From positions 4,749,778-4,813,777 of the forward strand of contig NC_064449.1 in assembly GCF_023343835.1 (NCBI RefSeq): a stretch of 64,000 bases of DNA, read 5' to 3'. The notes beneath the pieces were generated by a model that saw only the letters and a list, made by a program, of their open reading frames with translations, made no database searches and was not told the origin of the DNA. Source of the stretch: Lagopus muta. Lineage: Eukaryota > Chordata > Aves > Galliformes > Phasianidae. Both the position numbers and the translations under genes were made by a program. Shown here piece after piece: positions 1-10,839 of the stretch (its first letter is position 1; each line of letters opens with the position of its first letter).

Positions 1-2125
1 GATCTGGAAAATGACCGGAGCCGTCTCACCATTACTGGGTTGGAAGAGAAGGACAGTGGCTGGTACCAGTGTCAGAGAGGCCTGGGAGAGCCGTCTGGTG
101 GGCAGAGAGGGAGGGGAACCAACCTCACTGTGAAAGGTGAGTGTGTTTCCAGGGACCTCATGGGGCAAGTGAAAATCCTTCTGTGCCTCTTAGCCTTTCT
201 ATGTCAGTCATTCCATCTCATCTATGGGTTCAGTGACAGGATGGGTGTGAGTTTTCTCATCTAGGACACATCTTACTGTGCAGGGTGCTCCTCATTCACC
301 TTGCCACCACCCTGTTTGGGGAGCTGGGGGAGTGCAGGTAGGCAAGAGTTGGAGGTGCATCTGCAGCACACTTGTACCTGCATTGCCTGAGGGGGCTGGC
401 AGCCCAAAGTACAAGCTGCTGTTATGGTGCAATGGCAAGGCTTTGCAAAGTCACAGAACATCAGTGCAAGATGCACAGATATATTTAAAGCACCCACACA
501 ACCACAGAAGTTCATCTGCGAGGTTATGTGCCTGTTGCTGCAGATGTTATCTGTAAAAGCTGTTGATCGCTGGTGATGTGACTCTTCCATGAACAAATTT
601 AATCTGTACCTAATGACAACATAGATTTTTAATGCATGCAGTTTAGTGTGCAAAGCATCTTTTATCCAGTGTAACTCAGTCACAAAACCCGGCCCGGCCA
701 ATTAACACGGTTAGTTAAGATTACACAGTAATTTGGGCTCACCATGACTCACCTGATAAACATATGATGTGAGGATAAAACATGACCCTGTCTTGAGCTG
801 TGGGACGCGCCATGTCTGTGCTGATTTGGAGCCAAAAGAAATGCGACTCATATTTCAGAAGACATTCTTAAAAGTTAGGCTGGTTCCTTGTGTTCTTCTT
901 CCTGCATCCTCATGCTGAGAGAAGCACCTTGCATGACAGGATGGGCACAGCCTGCTGACTCCATGCTGTTAGCCTTTTTTTCTTCAGTGTCTTACTCACA
1001 TTTCTGAGCTGCAGAGGTCAGAGCCTGCTGCGTTTTCACTGAAACCACAAACCCACTTGCAGGTTTGCACATCCCAGTAGATATTACAATATGAGCAGCA
1101 CAAGTACCAGCTTGCGTTCTCCTTTCTAGGCTCTTCATCTGTCCTGCTGGTGTGTTTGAGGAGCGCTGCGCTTGCTGCGATTGCTCCGTGCTTGTATGTT
1201 CTGTGTAAGTAATACCGGGCAAGGAACACATCTCCACCCAGACAACACCTCACACCTTAGAGTGGCAGTGGCCAGCTCTGTGAGAACGCTGGCTCTTCAG
1301 CAGCATGGCCTGGTCCAATCCCTCCTCTGATTTATGTTGCCCTCTGCTGACACCTCACTGCATGCCCTGTGGTCTCAGCCAGGTGTGATGCACTGGGAAC
1401 AGCAGTGACTCATCTGGGTGGCACTACATCATCATGTCACTGCTCTCCCATGCTGTCACTGGGAGGAGTGCAGCAGGAGGCTGAAGGCTTCTCCAAGCCC
1501 TGGTAAAATGTCTTTTGGCAGTTAGCATGATGCAGGATTCAGCCAAAGGAACTGCCTTTGGACTGTAAGAAGGAGTAAAGCGGACCTTTATAGTGGGGAA
1601 AAAACTGTCAGCAAAAAACCTTTGTGATCTGCCTCTGTGAGCAGAGACTGCACTATAACTCATTTGTGCTATTTCAGCATGGGCTGCTTCTGCAGAACTG
1701 TGAATCCTCTCTGCTCTGTTTCAGACAGGCGTTATGTCCAGCTGAGGAGACAGAACACCTTGGCAGATGGACTGCATCCCCACTGTGGGCCTTCAGAGAC
1801 CACGGGCAGGGAGACCACGAGCAGGGAAGCCATCTACGTCAGCACTGGCAGCACGGAGTACAGCGTGAGTGTGGCCCCAGGCATCACAGAGCTCTGCAGG
1901 CAGCCAAAGCCCAGGGATTGCTGATTCCCCACTGCAGTGGTACAGGAGCTGGTGGCCAGGAGCCCTGAGGAGGAAGCTGTGGCCATGCTCCTGCCTTGCA
2001 TGCGGGACAGCAGCAGATGTGAGGTTCCTCTGCTGCCATGGGGTAACCAAGGCCGTTTTGTTTGTTCACAGCTCCTCACTTTCCCAGGAAGGAACCCTGC
2101 AGCAGGGGACGTGGGACAAAGATGA
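1..2125 (+). CDS. CD300/pIgR-like single-V-set transmembrane receptor, 3' part
   Basis: The 5' end lies outside the window. Four exons can be joined in phase: 1-136 (end of a V-set Ig domain, motif LTITGLEEKDSGWYQC, phase 1 donor GTGAGT), 1130-1204 (25 codons, hydrophobic, the membrane segment), 1725-1864 and 2072-2125 (stop TGA). The DSGWYQC motif and the one-domain layout are typical of the CD300/CMRF35 and polymeric-Ig-receptor-like families. The membrane exon carries an Arg in the middle of the hydrophobic run. The tail has several tyrosines: YVQL early, then IYVST, and a TEYSLL motif formed across the last splice, which resembles an ITSM or ITIM-like site. I infer an immune cell-surface receptor; whether it activates or inhibits is unclear because the membrane Arg and the tail tyrosines point in different directions. 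The exact family member is not recognised. Confidence 0.7.
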
Positions 2126-2269
2126 CAGCCCAGAAGGGCCCAGCAGGACACGGGGATCTGTGCTGCACCTGCTGTGTTCATGGCACCATGGATAATTCTT
2201 CTCCATTGTGTATCATGCAAAGGTCTCTAGCAAACTCCTCTCTCCTTCAGCAGTTGTTTCTCCTGTTCA

Positions 2270-2275
2270 ATTAAA
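2270..2275 (+). terminator. poly(A) signal of the CD300-like gene
   Basis: ATTAAA lies 145 bases after the stop codon and is followed within about 30 bases by a GT-rich stretch. This is a common variant cleavage signal. Confidence 0.55.
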
Positions 2276-3898
2276 TCCTCTTGAGAGCAAACCCTGTGAA
2301 TGTTTGTTCAGTTTCTGCTGTACTTGGCTGATTTGGCTCCTGGTGGAACTGGCTTTTGGCTACTGTGCATCTAGCCTAGCTCAGACAAAATCTTGCATCA
2401 CCCTCTAGGGCTGTTACCACCTGCCAGACACAGCCACATCCTCCTCCCATGGAGGAAATGCTCGGCTGTTTTTTGGGGTGGAGCAACGCCTACATGGCAG
2501 CTTTTCTTGCTGAAGGAGGGAGGGAGAGGTGCTGTTGTCTCTGTTCTTACCACTGTCCCCTCAATAATGCAAAATTCTGGAGCAGGGAATAAAGCACCAA
2601 TTCTCACTGTCGTTGCCAAACCAGCTGCTTGGGCAGCTGTGGTGCTGCATCAGTCAGTGCCTCTGGGCTCAGCTGATGCATGGCACAAGGCAGAAGAGGT
2701 GAAGGCCTTCTGAAACAAGCCTCTATTGTTGTGACCTTGGTTTTGTGATCAAATCTCTCTGTGGTTGATGAAATCACATCAAGATGATTGTGCTGCTTTT
2801 GTGTAAGGTGGTATTTGGGTTTCCTCTGCCACCTCACAATTTCCTCTGATATGTGCTGGCTATGGCAGAGCACCACAGCACTCTGTGCCCATGCTGATGA
2901 GGCTGCTGCTCTCAGCAGGGTGTTTCATAACCAGTTGGGTATTTCTGTTCCTCGTGGGATGCATCCAGAAAAACCCTGCCTCCACTCCACTTTGGAGTAC
3001 CCTGCTGCCTCCTGTGCTGCAGACACACCATGCTTTGAGGTGGTCATGTTACAGTGGCTCTGAGGAGCATCGGCCATCACTTTTCACTCTTGTTTTTCTC
3101 TCACTCCTCCCCAGGGAGACTGTGTCACAGAAAATTGGTCAAGGTCACATAGAGGGAAGTCATTGCTTTTGTTAGACAAACTGATATAGAAGGTGGAAAA
3201 AATAGATAAGCCGTTGGGCACGTGAGCCCCTGTTGAGAGCACTGCAGCGTGTCACCATAGTGTCTGGTTTGTTGTGCCACACCTGTCCATCTCTGGGACC
3301 AAAGATGCAGTGCCAGGGTGGCCTAACAAGACAGGACCCTTCCCAGATCTCATGGCTCTGTTTTCCCTCCCTCACAGCCAGAGCACAACTAGGGCTGTGT
3401 GGAGAACTTGCAATCATCTCTTGGGCTTGGAGATGCCTTGGGAGCTGGGCTGCAGAGTCTTCTTGCACTGTGGTGGTGGTAGACAGGTGGGCCTTCATCC
3501 CTGTTGACTCTGGTAGCTTTTTGCTTTTCCAATCTGTAGTCCTTCTGCAGTGGGCACCAATTGTGCTGCAGCCAGAGCCCCTGAAAGCATGTCCCTCTGG
3601 TAGGCCGATCAGGTTTCAGTGTTGATCCCACTCTGTACCCTGTTTCTGGGGAGGGCTGCATGTCTAAGGATGTGACTGGAAATGAAGATGCATTGGGACC
3701 CTCGCCCCAATGATTAGAGCCCAACTGCTAAAGCTCCGTTGCAGCAAATAGAGCAATGTGGTGAGCTGGAGTCCCCCAGCCCCTTGTGTCATTTACATAT
3801 GCCTCACCAGCACAAGCAGCACACACAGTAGCCCAGGCTTGTGCAGCACTGCAGTCTGTCTCAAAACAGCCTCCAGTCCTCTGCTCCTGGATCCTACC
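2276..3898. other. Intergenic stretch without a recognisable gene
   Basis: This lies between the receptor gene and VPREB3. Open frames here are short and have no family motif, and I see no RNA gene or clear repeat. The last 200 bases are the VPREB3 promoter region. Confidence 0.5.
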
Positions 3899-4493
3899 AT
3901 GGTCCTGGGCTTCATGCTCCTGTTGCTGGTGGGGACAGCAGGGTCAGGTAAGATCAGCAGCATAGCTGCACTGACACTGGGGATGGCAGGCAGGACTGAG
4001 CTTTGCACAGGGGACCATCAGCTAAGAAGGGCAGTTTGTTCCAAGCATGCAGTGACCGGTGGGTCTGGGCAATGGGGATGCCTCATGGGGGTAGGGGAAT
4101 GTTTTGAGGCTGGGGGTGTCAGGACACAGCTCCGTATCAGTAACCACATCCTTGGTGTGCACAGCCTGCAGGGCCCAGCCGGTGCTGACCCAGCCAGCTG
4201 CCGTGCAGGTGCTGCCTGGGGAAACTGCCCAGCTGTCCTGTGTCCTCAGCCCCCAGTACAACATCAGCGACTTTGGCATCACCTGGTACCAGCAGCGCCC
4301 AGGGCAGGCCCTAAGGTACCTGCTCTACTACAACTCGGAGCGAGACAAGCACAAGCCCGCCAGGATTCCTGATCGCTTCTCTGCTACCAAAGACCTTGCC
4401 CTCAACGCCTGCATCCTCATCATTGCTGCTGCCCAGGAGGAAGACAACGGTCGCTATTTCTGCTCATTGCCCCTCACCACCAACTGGCTGTAG
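3899..4493 (+). CDS. VPREB3: VPREB3, surrogate-light-chain-like V domain
   Basis: Exon 1 (3899-3947) encodes a 16-residue hydrophobic signal start, MVLGFMLLLLVGTAGS, ending in phase 1 at a GTAAGA donor. Exon 2 (4165-4493) begins after TGTGCACAG and encodes one V-type Ig domain with both cysteines (AQLSC and RYFC), the WYQQRPGQALRYLLYY strand and DRFSA. The protein is 125 residues, close to mammalian VPREB3, and ends soon after the second cysteine with no J- or C-like part. VPREB3 is retained in the ER and binds newly made Ig mu chains in pre-B and B cells. Birds have VPREB3 just 5' of the lambda locus, which fits this position. The gene looks intact. Confidence 0.93.
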
Positions 4494-4627
4494 AAGCAGG
4501 GAGCAAACCCAGCTAGCTCACCCCACACAAATATGATGTGATGCTGTCAGCAGACAGAATGGCAGCCGCGGAAAGAACAGACAAGGCCTCCCTGCAGGCT
4601 GAGGCTCTGGCGCGGTTTAATAATGGT

Positions 4628-4660
4628 AATAAATGTAATCAGTACAATAAATGTAATAAA
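4628..4660 (+). terminator. Triple poly(A) signal of VPREB3
   Basis: Three AATAAA hexamers lie at 4628, 4646 and 4655, 135-165 bases after the VPREB3 stop. They sit in a short tandem repeat of a TAATAAATG-like unit. Confidence 0.7.
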
Positions 4661-4699
4661 GATTTGTCCTCACACACTGTTTAGTCTCTAGATAGCCTC

Positions 4700-5213
4700 G
4701 GACCTCACGCACCCCCCACTCCCCCGGCCGCCATTTTGTCGCGCCTCACATACCCCCCCTCCCCCTCGTCCGCCATTTTGTCGCGCCCCTCTCCCCTTCA
4801 CAGAAGTCTGCACGCCCCTCACGGTTCCCTACCGCTTCTGAGGGAAAAGGACGGGTGTAATTGCACGGGCATTGCTGGGCGCTTTGTACGAACGCTGTCA
4901 CGCAGGGGGGTACTGGGTTTCTATTAAATTCTCACAGATAACTTTCACAGCGTGAAGAGAGCAACACCTCAACGCTTCGCGCCCAACGCGATGACAACGG
5001 CCGCGCCTCCGCACTACGCATGCGCAGTACAGCCGAGCACGCACTGAGACTGGCTTTGGGGGCGGGGCCAGAGCTGTATGGCGGTGTCACGTGGGGCAAT
5101 TCGAGAGCTGCCATTGGCCTAGGGGAGGAGAAAATGAGGCGCGCTACTTCCTGGCTACTGTAGTGCGCGTCGAGGGTAACGGGTTGGTCGGAGCTCTGTG
5201 GTGGAGCAGGATG
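4700..5213 (+). promoter_or_regulatory. CpG-rich housekeeping promoter of the VPS29-like gene
   Basis: This 0.5 kb stretch is far richer in CpG than its neighbours and has no TATA box. Two direct copies of a CCGCCATTTTGTCGCGCC block (about 4728 and 4770) match the YY1 motif. CGCATGCGCA at 5017-5026 matches NRF1, and a GGGGGCGGGGCC GC box lies near 5059. These are typical of broadly expressed genes. Transcription probably starts in the last 100 bases before the start codon at 5211. Confidence 0.75.
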
Positions 5214-7159
5214 GTGAGCGGGGGTCTTGAGGCCGCCTCCTTGCCCTGCTGGGCTGGCGCGATGGCTCCGGGACCGGACTTTAGTGGTGTTTGGTGTGGT
5301 GCTCGCTGTCCTTTGGTGTCACTGGGTCGTGAATTCCCTCAGCTGGGTGGTGAGAGCCCATGGGGGTGTCCTATTAGGAGTAGTCCTGGGGTGCAGTGTG
5401 GGCTCTTTGTGTGTGTTGAGGGTGCTTCCCTGGAAGCTAATTCTGGAAGAAATCCCTGCTGCCTCTGTAAAAGTTGTTGGAAAAATCAAACGCACTGGAG
5501 CTGCTGACTGCCTTTGTACCATTGAGTGATATGGTTAAAACTCTCTCTTTCCTCGTGCTGTGTGTGAAGCTGGTGTTAGTGCTAGGAGACCTGCACATCC
5601 CACACCGATGCAGTGGTCTGCCAGCGAAGTTCAAGAGCCTCCTGGTTCCGGGGAAAATTCAGCATATTTTGTGCACAGGAAACCTCTGCACCAAGGAAAG
5701 CTATGACTACCTCAGGACCTTGGCTGGGGACATTCATGTTGTTAAGGGGGACTCTGAGGTAATGTTCTTGCTGTTGTTAATTCCTCTGTCCTCCATCTTG
5801 CAAACCGTAGTTGTCCCACTGAAACCTGGGAAGACCTTCAGCACTTGCAATTCACGACCATTAAGGTGTGGGGCTAGGAAGTAGGAATGAATAAGGCTGA
5901 AGAAGCAAAATGACTTTCTAGGCTTTTCTTATTGCACCTGTGGTAAGGGAGGACTTGATGTGTAGTGGTGATACGTGCACTCAACTTCTCAAGTTCTGCA
6001 TGAATCTGCTTATGATTGCTGTGATGTTGCTGCAGTCCTTCAGATTGCTGCAGGAATAGAGAGCTTCTTTACTGTTGAATAGCCTTGAAGCTCCTGCTCT
6101 CCATGTGGTTCCAGTCAGGCTCAAGATCCCAGTTCTTTGCTCTGCAGTTACTCTTCTTAATACATGGTGCAAGCATCTGGATCACTGTACAATCTTGGTA
6201 GTAAAAGGCAGACTTGTGTTGTGAACCTTCATTGTGTTGGTGAGGTACTCTGTCTGATTTCTAACTTGTGTATTTCTCAGAGCCTGAATTATCCTGAACA
6301 GAAGGTTGTAACTGTTGGGCAGTTCAGAATTGGGTTGATTCATGGCCATCAAGTCATTCCCTGGGGGGATGTCACAAGCTTGGCATTGCTACGGAGGCAG
6401 CTGGATGTAGACATTCTTATCTCAGGACACACACACAGATTTGAAGCATTTGAGCACGAAAATAAGTTCTACATCAACCCGGGATCAGCTACAGGAGCCT
6501 ACACTGCTTTAGAAACGTGAGTGCAATGAGCCTTGAACCTCAGATGTGTATCTGCCCTTATGAGTGCTGCCCAAGTGTTGCAGAGCACTGGTGAGATGCA
6601 GCGCCATGCAGGCCATCTCTTCCCTTCCCCCAAGAACGCAGCCTAGCTCCCACTGTTCATAAGGCTTTGATTAGCTCATGAGCTGGCCTGGACAGCCTGG
6701 CACTGATGTGTCATGGTCACAATCCTAAACCCATACGATGCTGTGATGCTGTTGTTTCTTAGAGTTGCATTGCCTCCAGGTGTTTTCCAGAAGCTGTGTG
6801 CTGAACTTTTGTTGGGAAGGAGCCCCTCAGGGCACTGCCAGCATCTGAGCCTTCCAGAAGCTGGGGCATTCAGTCCTGAGGGCTGCTCTTGCTAATTGCA
6901 GCCTCTGAGCTGTGGTACTTCCCAGATGACTGCAGCTCTTTGCAATTTAATGTTTTGTAATGTATTCCCATAAGACATCTTGGTAAGAGGTGTAAGCTAA
7001 AAAGGGTGATTGACAAAGTATGTCTTTTTTTTTTTCTCCAGGAATGTCATTCCTTCATTCGTACTGATGGATATCCAGTCTTCCACAGTTGTGACTTATG
7101 TATACCAGCTAATTGAGGACGATGTGAAAGTAGAAAGAATTGAGTTCAAGAAAAACTGA
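5211..7159 (+). CDS. VPS29L: VPS29-like retromer subunit (intron-bearing paralog)
   Basis: Four coding exons close in phase: 5211-5213 (only the ATG, directly before a GTGAGC donor), 5570-5758, 6281-6516 and 7042-7159 (TGA), giving 181 residues. VPS29 is the metallophosphoesterase-fold subunit of retromer, which binds VPS35 and recycles membrane proteins from endosomes. Metal-site motifs are present: GDLH, GNLC, KGD, HGH and SGHTH. The single-codon first exon is also how VPS29 is built, so this is not a retrocopy. From memory of the near-invariant vertebrate protein it differs at about 23 of 182 positions and lacks one codon in the GDFDEN loop, where it reads GDSES. That is too much for the main VPS29, so I infer a paralog. 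The symbol is tentative. Confidence 0.88.
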
Positions 7160-7443
7160 TAAGCGTTTGAATCTGCTCACCATCTCTCATTCCTCCTCTT
7201 TTAGTTAAAGCTGAATCCGGCCACGTGGGGGTGCTGCTGCAGCGGCGTGTTGGGTTGTAAATCTGCAGCCACGTGAGCTTGTGATGTTCACAACTAGGGT
7301 TTAGAACAGGAGAAACTGAGTAAGAGAAATGGGCTTATATTTAAAATATCTCCTATATTTAAGAAGGAGGTGCTGTTGTTCCTGGCCTTGTGGAGTTGCA
7401 GCTAGTGGTTGCTTGGGACTGAACCTCTGTAAAATGAGCATAG

Positions 7444-7449
7444 AATAAA
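7444..7449 (+). terminator. poly(A) signal of the VPS29-like gene
   Basis: AATAAA lies 285 bases after the VPS29-like stop codon. No coding sequence is seen between the stop and this signal. Confidence 0.65.
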
Positions 7450-7869
7450 ACAGTATTTTCATGTTTCTGGATCCTATTAATTGTTTGTAAACTGAGAAGA
7501 GGACAGGAATTCAGTCTCGGGGCTGGAAGGGAGCTGCTCTTTGCTTCCCAATGTGTACTACTGAAACCTCTCTGGATTTATCAGAGATGCTCAATGGACT
7601 CTTAACAGCACTGACTGTGGCACCTGACCTCCTGCTGCCTCCAGCCTCCCTTCCTGGCTGATACGCTTGTGTTGAAGAGCTGTGGGAGGCTGGTGCAGTG
7701 CTGTGGGTGAGGCTAGGCCAGCTAAATAGCCTGGGAGCTGGCCAGGGGACTTGGTGGGAGGAGCAGGGCTGGGGAATTATGTGAATAGCAGGTGGTGCCA
7801 CTGCTGCTGTGAGGAAGAAGGCTGCTTCTGCAAGTGCTGTGCAATGCAGGATGGCAAAGTGCTTCTGCT

Positions 7870-8151
7870 AGCCCTAGGCCCTTGCTCATGGCTGTGGTGG
7901 TGTTTAACAGTGCCAGAGTGCAGAGAAGTGGACATGTGCAGCTGCTCTGGGAGTAGCGACAACAGCTATGGCTGGTACCAGCAGAAGACACCTGGCAGTG
8001 ACCCTGTCACTGTGATCTATCTAAACACCAAGAGACCTTCAGGTATCTCTTTATACTTTTCTGGTTCCCCATGTGGCTTTGTTAACATGTTAACTGGGGT
8101 CTGAGCCAAGATGAGAATGTCTGTTACTGTGGTGATTGGGATGGGTGCTGT
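7870..8151 (+). pseudogene. V-lambda pseudogene 1 (+), 5'-truncated
   Basis: FR1 is lost. Recognisable from the CDR1 approach (MCSCSGSS), through [17 protein letters not shown] and KRPSGIS, to a damaged FR3 and a YCGDWD end. It has no leader, no RSS and a stop after FR3. Its 3' end is fused at about 8152 to the 5' stub of a V gene on the other strand. The stretch 7803-8100 is a near copy of 9748-10037. Confidence 0.8.
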
Positions 8152-8407
8152 TTGGTCAGTGCTGCCTGCACCAGGGAACTGGAGAGGAGTGAGGGGAGAA
8201 AATGGAGCTCAGTGAGTGCCTGATACATAGTCTACACCAGGCGATGGATTAAGACTGCTGAGCCTACAGGTGCATGAGGAGATTCTGAGGACAGGGGACA
8301 CTTCTGTCTGTCCCTACAAAGGCCCAAAGTCCCTGGCTGTGTACAGTAAATCTGCCCGGGGCACCTGAGCTGTGGGCAAGTACTGCCAGGAGAGGGACCC
8401 AGGCCAT
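8152..8407 (-). pseudogene. V-lambda leader exon plus FR1 stub (-)
   Basis: On the - strand 8365-8407 is an almost perfect V-lambda leader exon ([14 protein letters not shown], phase 1, GTGCCC donor), one codon shorter than that of VL1. The leader intron follows, then the first codons of the V exon (SLVQAAL), where the gene stops at about 8152 against pseudogene 1. Bases on the 5' side resemble the VL1 5' UTR. It is one of the few copies that kept a leader. Confidence 0.75.
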
Positions 8408-8514
8408 GGTACAGTCCCAATGGCTCTGTGTCCCCATGCCAATGGGGCTGTGCTGCAGACCATCACCCCCCCCAAACTTCCTAAGTTTTATCTCTCTCCT
8501 ATAATTAATCACTG

Positions 8515-8805
8515 TCACCGCACAGCACTAGTGCTGTCATCCCAGTTCCCACAGTAATAGACAGCCTCGGCTTGGACCCCAGTGATGGTTAATGTGTTTG
8601 TGGAGCTGGAGAATTGTGAAGGGATGTTTGAGGGTCTGTTGGTGTTGTAATAGATCACAGTGACAGGGGCACTGCCAGGTGACTTCTGCTGGACCCAGAC
8701 ATAGTTGCCACTACCCCCAGAGCAGGTGATCTTGACATTTTCTCCTGGGTTTGCTGACATTGAGGCCAGCTGAGTCAGTGCTGCCTGCACCAGGGAACCT
8801 GGAGA
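8515..8805 (-). pseudogene. V-lambda pseudogene 2 (-), open frame
   Basis: The V exon is open from [11 protein letters not shown] to [11 protein letters not shown]2 reads YVWVQQKS, so the Tyr/Trp of YGWYQQ is altered, and FR3 lost a few codons. There is no leader exon nearby. The 3' end has a GCGGTG-type remnant in place of an RSS heptamer and no nonamer. Confidence 0.85.
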
Positions 8806-8887
8806 GGGAGAGAGGGGAGAAAATGGAGCTCAGTGAGTTTGGGACACACAGCCCTCAGCATACTGCAGTGGGATAACACTTCTGAGC

Positions 8888-9165
8888 ATGCAGTCCCAAA
8901 TGCAACCTCAGGACTCCCTCATCTGCTCCAGCATTAACATCTATGGCTGCTCCCAGCAGCAGGCTCCTGGCAGTGCCATTGTTGCTCTGATATTGGGGGC
9001 CAGCAAGAGACCCTCAGACGTTGCTTCATACTTTTCCTGTTCCAAATCCTGTGCCATGCACAAACTAACTGTTGTCGATATTCAAGCCAAGGGTGAGACT
9101 GTCTGTTACTGTGGTGCCTGGGACAGCAGCAGTAATTCCCGTATGGTGATACAGGGAGATGTGGG
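8888..9165 (+). pseudogene. V-lambda pseudogene 3 (+), FR1-less
   Basis: It begins at CDR1 (SLICSSINIYG) and runs through PGSAIVALI, KRPSDVASYFS and a damaged FR3 to YCGAWDSSSN. WYQQ is changed to CSQQ. It lies head-to-head with pseudogene 2, about 80 bases away; its missing FR1 is replaced by the leader-intron flank of that neighbour. Confidence 0.75.
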
Positions 9166-9570
9166 GGGGAAAAAAGGGTAGATAAAGGGATTAAAAATGG
9201 AGGATTTCTGCTCATCTGTCTCACAGCCAAGCTGGGCTGTACAGCTGAGGTGGGTACCTGCCCACTCTGCAAAGCACTGTCTGCAAATGGCCTCCCTCTT
9301 GTACCTTGTGGTGCAGGAGGAGCTTCTGGGTATAGAAGACAGCCCTTTCTGTCCCTGCAAAGACACAGCACTGTGTCATGCCCAGACTGTGTCTGCTGTT
9401 ACTGCTGGCAGCTCCATCCTCCTGCTTCTGAAGAGGCATGGATGTTGCTTCAGAAGTCTCTTCTGAGGTCTCTTCTGCAATGGTGGTGGTCCTCATCCCA
9501 CTGCTGCCAGGTGAGGGCTGTCAGGCATTTGCTGAGTCCCATTTTCTTCCCTCTCTCCTCTCCCTCTCCA

Positions 9571-9755
9571 GGTTCCCTGGTGTAGGCAGCCCTGACTGAG
9601 CTGGACTGAGTGTCAGCAAACCTGGGAGAAACAGTCAAGATCACCTGCTCCGGGAGTAGCGAGAACTATGGTTGGTACCAGCAGAAGTCACCTGGCAGTG
9701 CCCTTGTCACTGTGATCTATCAGAACACCAAGAGACCCTCAGGTATCTCAGAGAA
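9571..9755 (+). pseudogene. V-lambda pseudogene 4 (+), 3'-truncated
   Basis: The V exon begins after a CTCTCCAG acceptor with a stop in the first codons, continues through [30 protein letters not shown] and KRPSGIS, then breaks off in FR3 and joins the flank of pseudogene 5. 9190-9755 is a near copy of 17335-17880. Confidence 0.8.
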
Positions 9756-9839
9756 GGCTGCTTCTGCAAATGCTTTGCAATGCAGGATGGCAAAGTGCTT
9801 CTGCTAGCCCTAGGCCCTTGCTCATGGCTGTGGTGGTGT

Positions 9840-10075
9840 TTAACAGTGCCAGAGTGCAGAGAAGTGGACATGTGCAGCTGCTCTGGGAGTAGCGACAACA
9901 GCTATGGCTGGTACCAGCAGAAGACACCTGGCAGTGCCCCTGTCACTGTGATCTATCAGAACACCGAGAGACCCTCAGGTATCTCTTTATACTTTTCTGG
10001 TTCCACATGTGGCTTTGTTAACATGTTAACTGGGGTTTGAGTCAAGGATGAGAATGTCTATTACTGTGGTGACAA
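9840..10075 (+). pseudogene. V-lambda pseudogene 5 (+), copy of pseudogene 1
   Basis: Nearly the same sequence as pseudogene 1 with its 5' flank, with [14 protein letters not shown] in place of [16 protein letters not shown]1 is absent and FR3 is damaged. It arose by tandem duplication of a unit of about 290 bases. Confidence 0.8.
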
Positions 10076-10470
10076 GAAAATGGTCAGGGATTAAAAATGG
10101 AGGTTTTGTGCCCTTTTCTCTGATGGCTGAGCTGGGCTGTACGGTGAGATGAGTTCCTGTCCCCTATACAAAGCACTGTCTGTGAATGGTCTCTGTTGTG
10201 TGGTGTGGTGCATGAGGGCATTCTGGGGATAGAAGGCACTCCTCTCTGTCTCTGAGAAGTGTCATTCCCAGCTCTGCTCCGAGTTATGCTGTCTGCCCTG
10301 TAGTCCTGATGTGGCTGCCTCCATGCTGGGGTGCTCTGGGTTTGGCTCTGATCCTCCAAAATGGCAGTGGTCTCTTCTCTTCTGATGGTATTCCTCGTTG
10401 CGCTGCTGTGCAGGGAGAGTTGTGTGAGTTGGGCACTCACTGAGTCCTGTTTTTTTCCCCTCTCTCTCTC

Positions 10471-10600
10471 CAGGTTCCCTGGTGCAGGCAGCACTGACTC
10501 AGCCAGCCTCGGTGTCAGCAAACCTGGGAGAAGCTGTCAAGATCACCTGCTCCGGGGGTGGCAGCTGGAGTGGCTGGCACCCGTGGTAGGAGGCATTGAG
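10471..10600 (+). pseudogene. V-lambda pseudogene 6 (+), FR1-CDR1 only
   Basis: After the CTCTCTCCAG acceptor: [27 protein letters not shown], then the homology ends in CDR1/FR2 at a stop. The 5' intron flank is well kept; no leader is seen. Confidence 0.8.
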
Positions 10601-10839
10601 GATGGGAACAACGCAGTGCTGTGCCTGTGCGGGAATGGGGATAATGAGGCACCGGACCCAGAATTGATTACTGATTGAAAAGGTTCAGTAAGAGAGGACA
10701 CTTACATGTACAGCCTGGCAGAAAGGACTGGATCCTACCTCAGCCATGACTCAGCAAGGGCAGAAAGCCTTGGTTTTGAATTGCAGTCTGTTTGTTACCC
10801 CACATCTCCCCGTGTCATTACACCAGCACTACTGCTGCT

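Noticed and set aside
5570-7159. VPS29-like gene as a processed retrocopy
   Set aside because: It has three introns with good splice sites in positions fitting VPS29, and a CpG promoter.
7503-7801. Small - strand frame after the VPS29-like gene
   Set aside because: No motif; it covers the VPS29-like 3' flank and the start of the V array.
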